This document shows, piece after piece, positions 1 through 7,897 of a stretch of DNA of 51,469 nt. The notes under the pieces were generated by a model. It saw nothing but the letters and a program-made list of their open reading frames with translations, did not search any database and was not told the DNA's origin. A program made the translations under genes and the position numbers. The DNA comes from Desulfuromusa sp. (lineage in GTDB: Bacteria > Desulfobacterota > Desulfuromonadia > Desulfuromonadales > Geopsychrobacteraceae), in assembly GCA_021647765.1 (NCBI GenBank), contig JAKIUD010000017.1, forward strand, positions 1-51,469, given 5' to 3'. Position 1 is the stretch's first letter. Every line of letters starts with the position of its first letter.

Positions 1-759
1 TGTTTCATCAGCAACCGTCAGATCCGTTACTCCGGTTGCGGCATGGACTTTCGGACCGCCTAAGTCCTCCGGGGAAATGTCTTCTCCCAGAACTGATTTA
101 ACGACGCCAGGTCCGGTCAAGCCGAAAAAGGTGTCTTCTGGCTGAATGACAAAGCTTCCCTGTCGCGGCAGGTAGGAACCGCCACCGGCATTAAAGCCGA
201 ACATGCACATAACTGTTGGGACGACCCCACTGATCTTGCGCAGAGCGGTAAAGGCTTCTGCATAACCGTCAAGGCCGCCAACACCAGCTGGAACGAAGGC
301 TCCTGCTGAGTCATTCATGCCGATCAACGGGATCCCTTTTTCTCCCGCCATGTACATCAGACGGGCAAGTTTTTGTCCGTTGGTCGCATCGATGGAACCA
401 GCGCGGACGGTAAAATCGTGCCCGTAAAGGGCAACATCGCGACCAGCGATATTCAGGATTCCTGTAACCAGTGAGGCGCCATCCAGGTTCTTGCCCCAGT
501 TCTGGAAGAGGATATTCGGCTCACTGTTGGTCAAAACTTTAATCCGTTCCCAGACAGTCATCCGTTTTTTGAAATGCTGTTTTTCAATTTGACCAACCGG
601 AACAGACTTGATCGGACGTTGAATGAGGTCATAACCTTCTTTCATAACTTCTTCATAGGCACCAGCCTGACCCGCAATCTCACCCGGAATGGTGAACTCA
701 ACTTCTTCAGTTGTTGCAAGTGGATTTTGCAATGAGGGCTTAATTTTGTTTTTTGACAT
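1..759 (-). CDS. Acyl-CoA carboxyltransferase / decarboxylase carboxyltransferase subunit (GcdA/PccB-like), 3' part missing
   Basis: The minus-strand frame opens at ATG 759 (MSKNKIKPSLQNPLATTEE...) and runs 253 codons without a stop to the window edge, so the C-terminal half is missing. It shows the crotonase-like carboxyltransferase core: a stretch GKNLDGASLVTG, then DFTVRAGSIDATNGQK, IGMNDSAGAF, and the acyl-CoA/biotin-site segment FGFNAGGGSYLP followed by GPGVVKSVLGE. These resemble the beta subunits of propionyl-CoA carboxylase and, especially in the N-terminal extension, the alpha subunit of sodium-pumping glutaconyl-CoA decarboxylase. The family moves a carboxyl group between biotin and acyl-CoA. 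The true substrate cannot be told from this part. An AAGGGATG sequence about 8-15 nt upstream could be the ribosome binding site. The gene lies 253 bp downstream of the YgiQ gene on the same strand. Confidence 0.85.
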   Translation of the reverse strand, partial: MSKNKIKPSLQNPLATTEEVEFTIPGEIAGQAGAYEEVMKEGYDLIQRPIKSVPVGQIEKQHFKKRMTVWERIKVLTNSEPNILFQNWGKNLDGASLVTGILNIAGRDVALYGHDFTVRAGSIDATNGQKLARLMYMAGEKGIPLIGMNDSAGAFVPAGVGGLDGYAEAFTALRKISGVVPTVMCMFGFNAGGGSYLPRQGSFVIQPEDTFFGLTGPGVVKSVLGEDISPEDLGGPKVHAATGVTDLTVADET

Positions 760-1012
760 CTTGGGCATCCCTTTACAAAAAATAATAAATTTTGTCCGAC
801 TGAGAGGTTTTTTTGGATATTAGACGGACGGGCATCAGAATTCCTGCTAAAAAAATAAGTGATATTGAAGTTTTGTTAGTCTGAAAATGAAATCAAAACG
901 CTGTTTTTCAGTCGCAGACAAACAAAAAAACGGGTAATTTGTCAAGAAGAATTTTATTTAGGGTAAAAAAATACAGTTTAGGTGTAAAAATGTCAGTAAG
1001 GTTGAAACGCTT

Positions 1013-2857
1013 CTATTTGTGTCCTCTGTACTGCCTAACGTTTTTGCTATGAATACTATTTTTTTGTTTTGGTCGCTGGCTGCCAAAGAGCTCTTTCGCA
1101 ACACTTTCTCGTCGGCAGATTTGTAGAGCTTTTAAAACATCCAACCTCGTTTCTGGCTGATGGTAAAGTAACAGAGCTTTTTGTAGTCGTTTCTCCCTGG
1201 TTGTCCGGGGAACGTGAATTGCTTTACCACTGAACGGATCTTTTCCGGTGTGGTAAATACAAGTGGAAAGGCTTCCTGGTGTGGGGGTGAAATCCTGAAC
1301 TTGTTCCACTTTCAAGCTGTGGCGTTTCAGGTAGAGGGCGACCTCAATCATATCTTCTAAGGTACAGCCTGGATGGCTGCTGATAAGATAAGGGACGACC
1401 GCCTGGCGTAATCCAAGTTCATGACTGTGTTGTCGAAACTGTTCAAGGAATTTGGTAAAGATTGCCGCACCAGGCTTGCGCATTACTTTAGTTACTTTGT
1501 TGCTGGTCGATTCTGGAGCCACTTTTAGCAATCCACCGACGTGGTATTGCAACAGATCGGAGAAGTATTGTTGTTGCTCAGGGAGCAAATCATAGCGAAC
1601 TCCCGATGCAATAAAAGTATGTTTAATGTTTTTGATCTGGCGGATTTTCCCAAGCAACTTTGTTGCCGGTTGATCATCAGTGATGAGATTTTTACAAATA
1701 TCGGGATAGAGGCAGCTGGGTCTTTGGCAGATTTTTTCTGCCTTGGAATTGCCGCAGCTGAGTCCGTACATATTTGCAGTCGGCCCACCGATATCGCTGA
1801 TGGTACCTCGGAAATCATCTTGAGAGCTGAGCTGGTCAATTTCCCGGAGAATTGATTTTTCCGAGCGGGACTGAATGGTTTTTCCCTGGTGGTGGGTGAT
1901 GGCACAAAATGCACAGCCACCAAAACAGCCACGATGACTGGTAATTGAATAACGAATTTGTTCAAAAGCAGGAATCTTCTCGGTATAGCTTGGGTGTGGT
2001 TGCCGGACAAATGGGAGATCGTAAGCTTGATCCAGTTCTTTTTCACTTAAAGGTAGAGCAGGTGGATTGATGATCAGGTTAGCGTTCCCATGTGGCTGTA
2101 CCAGTGCTTTTGCCGAGAAAGGATTTTCTTGCTCACTCGCCAATTTAAACGCTTGATTGTACTCTTCAGTTGTTTTTGAAACTTGCTCGTATGACGGGAG
2201 CCTGATGGCATCAACCAGGCTGGTTTTTATCATGAAAGCTGTTCCTTTGATTTCCCTCAAGGTTTCAAGTGACTCCCCTTTATCCAGGCGACGAGTTATT
2301 TCCAACAGCGCTGTTTCTGCCATCCCATAAATAAGTAGATCGGCTTTACTGTCAATCAGGATGGAACGACGAACTTTGTCGCTCCAGTAATCGTAATGGG
2401 CTAACCGCCGTAGACTTGCTTCAATTCCTCCGATCACCGTTGGCAACCCTTTAAATGCACCTTTGACTGCTGCCGTGTAGGCGATGACTGCCCGATTCGG
2501 CCGTTTGCCGGAAATCCCTCCAGGAGTGTAAGCATCGTTGTGTCTGATTTTTTTTGCTGCGGTGTAATGGTTGACCATGGAATCCATGGCTCCAGCTGAG
2601 ATTGCCGCAAACAGGCGCGGGCGACCCATAGTGCGGAATGCCGCAGGATTTTTCCAATCCGGTTGGGCGAGGATTCCGACCCGGTAGCCTTTGCTTTCCA
2701 GAAGTCGAGCTAAAAGGGCAGAACCGAAGGCCGGGTGATCGATGTAGGCGTCTCCACTGATGAACAGCACGTCAAGTTCATTCCAGCAGCGTTCTTTCAT
2801 CTCTCTATGGCAGGTTGGCAGAAAAGCTGTTTGATTCATATGTTGTCGTTGTTTCAT
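1013..2857 (-). CDS. ygiQ: YgiQ family radical SAM protein (UPF0313)
   Basis: This 614-residue protein carries the N-terminal B12-binding-like region (DVLFISGDAYIDHPAFG, residues ~28-44) of YgiQ proteins. A radical SAM 4Fe-4S motif C-x3-C-x2-C lies at about C311, C315 and C318 (RGCFGGCAFC). A conserved downstream segment includes DIGGPTANMYG and a cysteine-rich stretch (CQRPSCLYPDIC). The family reductively cleaves SAM, but the reaction of YgiQ is not known. The length is close to the shorter YgiQ members. Start choice is uncertain: ATG 2857 has AGAAG upstream, but ATG at 2839 or at codon 20 would also keep the conserved domain. It is monocistronic, and nothing around it suggests a pathway. 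Confidence 0.9.
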   Translation of the reverse strand: MKQRQHMNQTAFLPTCHREMKERCWNELDVLFISGDAYIDHPAFGSALLARLLESKGYRVGILAQPDWKNPAAFRTMGRPRLFAAISAGAMDSMVNHYTAAKKIRHNDAYTPGGISGKRPNRAVIAYTAAVKGAFKGLPTVIGGIEASLRRLAHYDYWSDKVRRSILIDSKADLLIYGMAETALLEITRRLDKGESLETLREIKGTAFMIKTSLVDAIRLPSYEQVSKTTEEYNQAFKLASEQENPFSAKALVQPHGNANLIINPPALPLSEKELDQAYDLPFVRQPHPSYTEKIPAFEQIRYSITSHRGCFGGCAFCAITHHQGKTIQSRSEKSILREIDQLSSQDDFRGTISDIGGPTANMYGLSCGNSKAEKICQRPSCLYPDICKNLITDDQPATKLLGKIRQIKNIKHTFIASGVRYDLLPEQQQYFSDLLQYHVGGLLKVAPESTSNKVTKVMRKPGAAIFTKFLEQFRQHSHELGLRQAVVPYLISSHPGCTLEDMIEVALYLKRHSLKVEQVQDFTPTPGSLSTCIYHTGKDPFSGKAIHVPRTTREKRLQKALLLYHQPETRLDVLKALQICRRESVAKELFGSQRPKQKNSIHSKNVRQYRGHK

Positions 2858-3176
2858 ATTCGATTCTTCTAAGAGGTACGCAGTATGATCAGAGTATCAT
2901 GATAGCTTACATTTTGTTTGGTCGGGGGGAAAGTGTGTCTCCATTATGGGTTGAATTGTATATTTATAGACTACATGATAGTTATTCTTACTGTTTCAGT
3001 CAACAATCTCTGTCAACACATATTCTGAATAGTCAACAATTACAAAAGTTTAGAAAATTGAATTTTAACTAATCACTGTTACAATTATTCTTGACTATGC
3101 TCTATAGGGGGTGTAAATATCACCACATCAGTTACATATTGATATCCATTCTGCATTCAATCAGGGCGGTGAAGTG
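2858..3176. promoter_or_regulatory. Divergent intergenic region upstream of the cytochrome bd operon, with repeated GTCAACA and a possible promoter
   Basis: No gene is supported in these 319 bases. The heptamer GTCAACA occurs three times (2999-3005, 3012-3018, 3032-3038). Two of these extend to the same decamer AGTCAACAAT (2998-3007 and 3031-3040). Downstream, TTGACT at 3091-3096 is followed after 17 bp by TAAATA (3114-3119), a moderate sigma-70 match that would start transcription about 50 bp before the DUF4492 gene. The repeats lie 50-95 bp upstream of the -35, a sensible place for an activator or repressor. The regulator is unknown. Confidence 0.35.
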
Positions 3177-3395
3177 ATGTTTAAAAATGCCTTTTATCTG
3201 TACTATGACGGATTTCGGTCGATGGTTGTCGGGCGAACACTCTGGAAGATTATCTTTATCAAGCTGTTTATCATGTTTGCAATTCTAAAAGTTTTCTTTT
3301 TTCCTGACTTTCTGGCAACAAATTTTGCTACAGATGCTGAGCGGGCAGATCATGTTTTAAATAATCTGACCCGACCTTCATCTGGTAACCATTAA
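3177..3395 (+). CDS. DUF4492 small membrane protein preceding cytochrome bd
   Basis: This is a 72-residue protein with one strongly hydrophobic segment (IIFIKLFIMFAILKVFFFPDF, residues ~22-42). The N-terminal pattern FYLYYDGFRSMVVGRTLWKI is typical of DUF4492. DUF4492 proteins are known from bacteroidetes and epsilonproteobacteria directly upstream of cydAB, and their role is not established. Assembly or stability of the oxidase is a guess from this position. A GTG at 3174 directly precedes the ATG at 3177. ATG was chosen because AGGGCGG lies 8-14 nt upstream. The gap to cydA is 49 bp, so the four genes are probably one operon. Confidence 0.8.
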   Translation: MFKNAFYLYYDGFRSMVVGRTLWKIIFIKLFIMFAILKVFFFPDFLATNFATDAERADHVLNNLTRPSSGNH

Positions 3396-3444
3396 TTATT
3401 TATTGGATTAACCCTAACCACAATAAAGGATAGGAGGAAAAAAC

Positions 3445-4980
3445 GTGATTGAGCAGATTGATTTAACCATGGTGAACTGGGCGAGAGCCACGTTTGCCTT
3501 GACGGCCATGTATCATTGGATCTTTGTTCCTTTGACCCTTGGCCTCTCTTTTATCTGTGCATTTTTCGAGTCAATTTATGTGAAGACTGGAGATGAGCAG
3601 TGGAAGAAATTAACCCGTTTCTGGATGACTCTGTTTGGGATCAACTTTGCTATTGGTGTGGCAACCGGGATTATCCTGGAGTTTGAGTTTGGTACCAACT
3701 GGTCGAACTATTCCTGGATGGTTGGAGATATCTTTGGTGCTCCGTTAGCTATCGAAGGACTCGCAGCGTTTTTTCTGGAGGCGACCTTTTTTGCCGTCAT
3801 GTTTTTTGGCTGGAATCGCGTCTCAAAGAAAGCTCACCTTTTTGCGACCTGGATGGTGGCGGTCGGTTCCAATCTTTCCGCTGTCTGGATTCTGATTGCT
3901 AATGGCTGGATGCAGAATCCGGTCGGGATGAAGTTCAATCCAGATCTGGCACGTTTTGAAATGACCGACTTTGGCGCACTGGTTTTCTCTCCCGTTGCGA
4001 TCAGCCACTTTGTCCATGTGACCAGCTCTGCTTTTCTTTATGCCTCATTATTTGTAGTTGCTGTTTCCAGCTGGTATCTGCTGAAAAAACGCCATATCCA
4101 ATTTGCTAAACGCTCTCTCACGGTTGCCTGTACTTTCGGTCTATTGGCATCGCTTTTTGTTGCTTATACTGGAGATGAGCACGCTTACCACGCTGCCAAC
4201 GTTCAGCCGATGAAATTAGCGGCAATGGAAGGGCTCTATGATGGAGAAGCTCCAGCTGGTTTGGTTGCTGCGGGACTGTTGAACTTCAGTAAGAAGCCTG
4301 GAGACGATGAAGATCCATTTATTTTTAAAGTTAAAATTCCCATGGTGTTATCATTGTTGGCTAACCGGGATATCAATAGTTTTGTTCCCGGAATAAATGA
4401 TCTTGTTTACGGTAATACTGCAGAGAATATCATGGGGGTAGAGGAAAAAATGGTACGCGGTAAGCTCGCTGTTGCCGGGTTGGGTGACTATAAAGCAGCC
4501 CAGAATGTGGGTGATCAGCTTGCTGCAAGTAAAGCGTTAACCCTGTTTGAGAAAAATAGTGATTATCTTGGTTATGGTTACCTTGATTCTGCTGAGCAGG
4601 CAGTTCCTTATGTCCCGCTGATTTTTTACTCTTTCCGGGTCATGGTGGGGCTAGGAACATTCTTTATCTTCTTGTTCGCAGCCTATCTTTATTTGCTTTA
4701 TAAGGATCAACTTGAGAAGCAGCCACTTCTATTGAAGCTGGGTGCCTTCTCATTCTTCCTGGGGCTCGTTGCCCACGAAGCTGGTTGGATTGTCACCGAA
4801 GTTGGTCGTCAACCCTGGGCAATTCAGGATCTGCTGCCTGTCACTATTGCCCGATCCAATCTCGACGCGGGAACTGTCGAAGTGACTTTCTTTATGTTCC
4901 TCATTCTGTTTACCGCTTTGCTGATTGCCGAGCTTAAAATAATGACCAAGCAAATTTCTATTGGTCCGGAAGGAGATTGA
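3445..4980 (+). CDS. cydA: Cytochrome bd ubiquinol oxidase subunit I
   Basis: This 511-residue polytopic membrane protein is the heme-bearing subunit of the bd-type quinol:O2 oxidoreductase, which reduces oxygen with high affinity and scavenges it in anaerobes. The N-terminal helix has ARATFALTAMYHW with the conserved His24 (equivalent of E. coli His19). The GTNWSNYSWMVGDIFGAPLAIEG block is conserved, His188/His191 sit in HFVHV, and the signature GRQPW occurs at residues 454-458 near the C terminus. The start is GTG 3445, set by GGAGG eight bases upstream (GATAGGAGG). It overlaps nothing upstream. Its stop at 4978-4980 lies 2 bp before the cydB ATG, so translation is probably coupled. Confidence 0.97.
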   Translation: MIEQIDLTMVNWARATFALTAMYHWIFVPLTLGLSFICAFFESIYVKTGDEQWKKLTRFWMTLFGINFAIGVATGIILEFEFGTNWSNYSWMVGDIFGAPLAIEGLAAFFLEATFFAVMFFGWNRVSKKAHLFATWMVAVGSNLSAVWILIANGWMQNPVGMKFNPDLARFEMTDFGALVFSPVAISHFVHVTSSAFLYASLFVVAVSSWYLLKKRHIQFAKRSLTVACTFGLLASLFVAYTGDEHAYHAANVQPMKLAAMEGLYDGEAPAGLVAAGLLNFSKKPGDDEDPFIFKVKIPMVLSLLANRDINSFVPGINDLVYGNTAENIMGVEEKMVRGKLAVAGLGDYKAAQNVGDQLAASKALTLFEKNSDYLGYGYLDSAEQAVPYVPLIFYSFRVMVGLGTFFIFLFAAYLYLLYKDQLEKQPLLLKLGAFSFFLGLVAHEAGWIVTEVGRQPWAIQDLLPVTIARSNLDAGTVEVTFFMFLILFTALLIAELKIMTKQISIGPEGD

Positions 4981-4982
4981 CT

Positions 4983-6113
4983 ATGTTTGGCAGTTTAGAT
5001 TGGTCAACTTTACAGCAATTATGGTGGTTTATTACTACCCTGGTTGGATCTTTGTTTATTTTTCTGACCTTTGTCCAGGGTGGACAAACCCTCCTTTCAA
5101 CTCTTTCTCTGACCGAAGATGAGAAAATTCTGGTGGTTAACTCTCTCGGTCGAAAGTGGGAACTTACATTTACGACTCTGGTTATGTTCGGCGGTGCTCT
5201 CTTTGCGGCATTCCCACTTTTTTACGCAACCAGCTTTGGCGGTGCTTACTGGGTTTGGATTCTCATCTTATTTACTTTTATTATCCAGGCGGTCAGTTAT
5301 GAGTATCGGCGTAAGCCCAATAACTTTCTTGGCAAAGGAGTCTATGACGCCTTCTTGTTTATTAATGGTTCAATCGGCATTTTGTTGATTGGAATTGCAG
5401 TCGGAACCTTCTTTACCGGGTCTAATTTTACTCTTAATGATTATAATCTGGTGTTCTGGGATCATCCGTTGCGTGGTTTGGAGGCTGCTTTCAGTTTCTT
5501 CAACTTAAGTTTTGGCCTATTTCTGGTTTTTCTGGCACGAACTCTTGGAGCGCTCTATCTGGCCAATAACCTGGGACATGAAACTTTGGTTGCAAAGTTG
5601 AAGAATTCTTCTTTCAATAACTTGCTTTGTGCCTTGCCATTTCTCCTTTATGTTCTCATTAATCTTATTCTGATGGATGGTTATGCGGTCAATCCAGCCG
5701 ATGGTACGGTTGTGCTGGAGGCAAATAAATACCTGCATAATCTATTGCAGATGCCATTGAATCTGATCTTGCTATTGGTTGGTCTGATTCTGGTTGTATT
5801 GGGCGTGGTACTGAATCGTTTTACCGCCTCTGTCCGTGGAATCTGGTTGTCAGGGCCAGGGACGGTTCTAACTGGTCTGGCTCTCTTTTTTCTGGCGGGC
5901 TACAATAACACTGCTTTTTATCCATCGAAGATTGATCTGAATAGCAGCTTGACCATTTATAATGCATCCAGCAGTCATTATACTTTAACGGTGATGACCT
6001 ATGTTGCTTTGCTGGTTCCGGTTGTCTTGGGTTATATTTCCTGGACGTGGAGGCAGATGGACAGCAAGAAGCTGACATTGGAAGAGCTTGCTGCGGATAA
6101 GAAGAGTTACTAA
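4983..6113 (+). CDS. cydB: Cytochrome bd ubiquinol oxidase subunit II
   Basis: This 376-residue hydrophobic partner of CydA has about eight to nine predicted membrane helices. It begins MFGSLDWSTLQQLWWFITTLVGSLF with the conserved FVQGGQTLL region near residue 35. The conserved DHPLRGLEAAFSFFNLSFG segment lies in the middle, and a C-terminal helix ends in ISWTWRQMDSKK. The ATG at 4983 is preferred over a TTG at 4977 because GGAAGGAG lies 5-12 bases before it. The gene follows cydA after 2 bp and is followed after 12 bp by the CydX-like gene, giving the full subunit order of a bd oxidase operon. Confidence 0.97.
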   Translation: MFGSLDWSTLQQLWWFITTLVGSLFIFLTFVQGGQTLLSTLSLTEDEKILVVNSLGRKWELTFTTLVMFGGALFAAFPLFYATSFGGAYWVWILILFTFIIQAVSYEYRRKPNNFLGKGVYDAFLFINGSIGILLIGIAVGTFFTGSNFTLNDYNLVFWDHPLRGLEAAFSFFNLSFGLFLVFLARTLGALYLANNLGHETLVAKLKNSSFNNLLCALPFLLYVLINLILMDGYAVNPADGTVVLEANKYLHNLLQMPLNLILLLVGLILVVLGVVLNRFTASVRGIWLSGPGTVLTGLALFFLAGYNNTAFYPSKIDLNSSLTIYNASSSHYTLTVMTYVALLVPVVLGYISWTWRQMDSKKLTLEELAADKKSY

Positions 6114-6125
6114 CAGGAGGAAACT

Positions 6126-6212
6126 ATGATTCCGTTGATATTATGGGTGGTGCTTATTGTTGCATCTTATTTTGGTTCAGTGAAATTGCTCAGCCGATTT
6201 AATTTATTATAA
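6126..6212 (+). CDS. Tiny single-helix protein at the cydX position (CydX-like third oxidase subunit)
   Basis: The frame is ATG 6126 to TAA 6210-6212 and encodes 28 residues: MIPLILWVVLIVASYFG then SVKLLSRFNLL. It is one hydrophobic helix followed by a short basic tail. A perfect AGGAGG lies 5 bases before the ATG, 12 bp after cydB, and a strong terminator follows 21 bp after the stop. Known CydX/CydS subunits of bd oxidases are 30-40-residue single-helix peptides encoded directly after cydB and needed for heme stability. Position, Shine-Dalgarno strength and topology match. Sequence identity to E. coli CydX is not obvious, so the name is by analogy. Confidence 0.7.
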   Translation: MIPLILWVVLIVASYFGSVKLLSRFNLL

Positions 6213-6233
6213 ACAAGCAGTATTTGAAGACAT

Positions 6234-6276
6234 AAAAAAAGAGCCTCGCTTTAATCGAAACGAGGCTCTTTTTTTT
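6234..6276. terminator. Bidirectional Rho-independent terminator
   Basis: Inverted arms AGAGCCTCG (within 6240-6248) and CGAGGCTCT (6261-6269) are flanked by A7 on the left and T8 on the right. The hairpin can therefore end the cyd operon on the plus strand and the HesB-like gene, which stops at 6292, on the minus strand. Confidence 0.92.
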
Positions 6277-6291
6277 GTGCTAACGGCTGAT

Positions 6292-6600
6292 CTAACAGCC
6301 GCTACAACCGCTACCGCAACTATTTCCAGCAACTGCAGCAATGGAAAAACCCTCTCCATAAGAATTGCTGATGTAATCAATTTGACTTTCTTTGGCGTGC
6401 GGAAGGACATTTTTATCAATTAATAAGTCAATCTCATTGATAGTATAGAGATCTTCTTCTTTTTTTGACTCGTCCAGAGTCAATCCCAGACTGGGGCCGC
6501 CTCAGCCAAAGCCTTCAAAAACTACCCGGAGAAATTTCCCCGAATGTTCCTTCATCAGTTCCTTGAATTTTTCGCGTGCTGTGTCTGTCATTGTTAGCAT
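6292..6600 (-). CDS. HesB/IscA-like selenoprotein (in-frame UGA = selenocysteine at residue 33)
   Basis: Read through one UGA, the minus-strand frame from ATG 6600 to TAG 6292-6294 gives 102 residues: MLTMTDTAREKFKELMKEHS..., then FEGFG-U-GGPSLGLTLDE, and a tail ending CGSGCSGC. The UGA (6502-6504, codon 33) falls where A-type iron-sulfur carriers have their first cluster-binding Cys, in the GF-G-C-GGPSLGL motif. The last residues supply Cys95, Cys99 and Cys102. HesB-like proteins are a known bacterial selenoprotein family, so Sec is expected here. A SECIS-like hairpin with a GG-containing loop follows at 6465-6483. GGAG sits 8-11 bases before the ATG. A normal gene caller would report only the fragment after the UGA or nothing. 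Selenocysteine machinery must lie elsewhere. The role is probably Fe-S or selenium-ligated metal handling. Confidence 0.88.
6465..6483 (-). other. Bacterial SECIS-like hairpin for the HesB-like selenoprotein
   Basis: On the minus strand TTGACTC and GAGTCAA form a perfect 7-bp stem around the five-base loop TGGAC. It begins 18 nt after the UGA (6502-6504). Bacterial SECIS elements need a small apical loop with G at its first or second positions, about 16-37 nt after UGA, which this meets. It lies inside the coding sequence, as bacterial SECIS elements do. Confidence 0.75.
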
Positions 6601-6680
6601 GTTTGCTGTTCTCCTTTTTTTGCTTTACTGTTAATTTTCTCTGAAATGTGGGTAATATGTTTCCTCATGACCAATTAAAT

Positions 6681-6709
6681 AGTTGTGGATGGACACGCCA
6701 TCCTCAACT
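6681..6709 (-). terminator. Hairpin after the FmdB-type gene
   Basis: AGTTG-x-GGATGG pairs with CCATCC-x-CAACT around the loop ACACG, 4 bases past the fmdB-type stop on the minus strand. It is followed by ATTTAATT, a weak U tract. It probably separates the zinc-ribbon gene from the selenoprotein gene. Confidence 0.6.
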
Positions 6710-6713
6710 AACC

Positions 6714-6902
6714 TCAAGTAAAGCCACTTCCCGCAGGAGCACTACAGGAGCTGCCACTACTTGAAGCTGCGACAGATGTTAATGAGACTGTTCGTGGCGC
6801 TGGTTTTCCACAACTGGGGCAAGGGATGTCAGCAAGTGGTTTACGTTGAATTTTTTCAACTGATTTGCCACAATGCAGACAGTGATATTCAAAAATTGGC
6901 AA
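6714..6902 (-). CDS. FmdB family zinc-ribbon protein
   Basis: This 62-residue protein starts (M)PIFEYHCLHCGKSVEKIQ and has a second pair in CPSCGKPAPR, giving two CxxC knuckles (about residues 7-10 and 26-29) that bind one zinc. The C terminus is a Ser/Gly/Cys-rich tail (SSSGSSCSAPAGSG). This is the layout of the FmdB regulatory-protein family, whose function is poorly known. The start is set at TTG 6902: the family always begins M-P-x-Y/F-E-Y, and GGAGGTG sits 7-13 bases upstream. An ATG 5 codons earlier overlaps that Shine-Dalgarno and is unlikely. It lies upstream of the HesB-like gene on the same strand. Confidence 0.85.
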   Translation of the reverse strand: MPIFEYHCLHCGKSVEKIQRKPLADIPCPSCGKPAPRTVSLTSVAASSSGSSCSAPAGSGFT

Positions 6903-7063
6903 CTGATTCACCTCCATCTGGTTGATCTTTATACATTCAGGAAACCATATATTAATTTCTGATTGGTGGCAAGCCTGAAAATTATTAAAAAAACAGTTTC
7001 CCCGCTGAAGTTGTTGAATTAACCTGTAGAAATTCAACGTTTTATTATTTTATGGAGGATTAA

Positions 7064-7840
7064 ATGGCTGTGGAGTTAATCTTAACCCGAAAAGAAAATC
7101 GCATTGGTTTTATCACCTTGAATCGCCCTGAGGCGATGAATACGTTCACTCCTGAATTTGCCGATCAATTGGATCAGGCTCTGTGGGCTATGGAAAAAGA
7201 CGATGATGTCAGAGTGATTGTCATTAATGCTAATGGAAAGCATTTCTGTACAGGCATCTCCCTTGATCAGTTCAATAATAAAACTCATCAGGAATATAGG
7301 AAATTTTTATATGGTATCGATGCATTTTATCATACTCTTGATAAATTGAATAAACCGACAATTGCTTCGGTGCATGGTTTTGCCCTGGCGAATGGAGCTG
7401 GTCTTTCTTTTGGTTGTGACATGACTGTTGCTGCAGAAACAGCTACTTTTGGTACAACTGCAATCAATGTCGGTTTGATTTGTCTTGGCCCTGCGGCACC
7501 GATGATGAAGATTCTTGGCAAGAAGAAGACTATAGAAATGGTGTTGACCGGGGATATGATCAGTGCTGCCGAAGCTGAACGGTTAGGTCTGGTCAACAAG
7601 GTTGTTGCCGATGAGGATCTTGCAGCTGAAACGCTGAAATTGGCAGAAAAATTGGTCTCCAAAAGTCCGATTGCGCTACGTATCGGTAAGGAAGGGCTTA
7701 AGCGTCTGCAAGATGTTCCTTATCATCAAGGGTTGGATAGTATGGACGATCTCTTTGCTGCTCTCTGTGCTACTGATGATGCAGAAGAGGGAGTTAAGGC
7801 ATTTTTAGAAAAACGAGCACCGAATTGGAAAGAGTGTTGA
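7064..7840 (+). CDS. Enoyl-CoA hydratase/isomerase family protein
   Basis: This 258-residue crotonase-fold protein has the N-terminal TLNRPEAMNTF motif. Its first oxyanion-hole segment is KHFCTGISLDQF, the A/G-x-D/S region of crotonases. The second is GFALANGAGLSFGCDM, where the usual GGG is NGAG. The family binds acyl-CoA thioesters and hydrates, isomerises or cleaves them. The conserved pair of catalytic Glu residues of classic enoyl-CoA hydratase is not clear (the AxFG segment reads ATFGTTAINVGL), so the exact reaction is uncertain. GGAGG lies 6 bases before ATG 7064. No beta-oxidation genes adjoin it. Its stop codon lies at the edge of the long hairpin at 7839-7897. Confidence 0.88.
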   Translation: MAVELILTRKENRIGFITLNRPEAMNTFTPEFADQLDQALWAMEKDDDVRVIVINANGKHFCTGISLDQFNNKTHQEYRKFLYGIDAFYHTLDKLNKPTIASVHGFALANGAGLSFGCDMTVAAETATFGTTAINVGLICLGPAAPMMKILGKKKTIEMVLTGDMISAAEAERLGLVNKVVADEDLAAETLKLAEKLVSKSPIALRIGKEGLKRLQDVPYHQGLDSMDDLFAALCATDDAEEGVKAFLEKRAPNWKEC

Positions 7841-7897
7841 TGGCGTTGCAAAAATTTCGACCTTCGAACCGAAGGTCGGATTTTTTGCAACGCCATC
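7839..7897. repeat. Long two-part palindrome between convergent genes (terminator or MITE-like)
   Basis: GATGGCGTTGCAAAAA (7839-7854) pairs with TTTTTTGCAACGCCATC (7881-7897). Inside it CGACCTTCG pairs with CGAAGGTCG around a short loop. The outer arm includes the last two bases of the crotonase stop codon. The A and T tracts in the arms would let it terminate both strands, between the crotonase gene and ilvA. A second small C/T-rich hairpin (about 7903-7931: CTCCC, then GGGAG, then T6) follows. Confidence 0.75.

Noticed and set aside
1525..2046. 173-codon open frame within the YgiQ gene
   Set aside because: It overlaps a conserved radical SAM core in another frame and has no protein-like motifs.
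2815..3072. 85-codon frame in the gap before the cyd operon
   Set aside because: It overlaps the YgiQ start and has no Shine-Dalgarno or recognisable composition; the region looks regulatory.
6292..6483. A separate 63-codon gene beginning after the UGA, minus strand
   Set aside because: It is the tail of the HesB-like selenoprotein; it lacks the conserved N-terminal half and any ribosome site.
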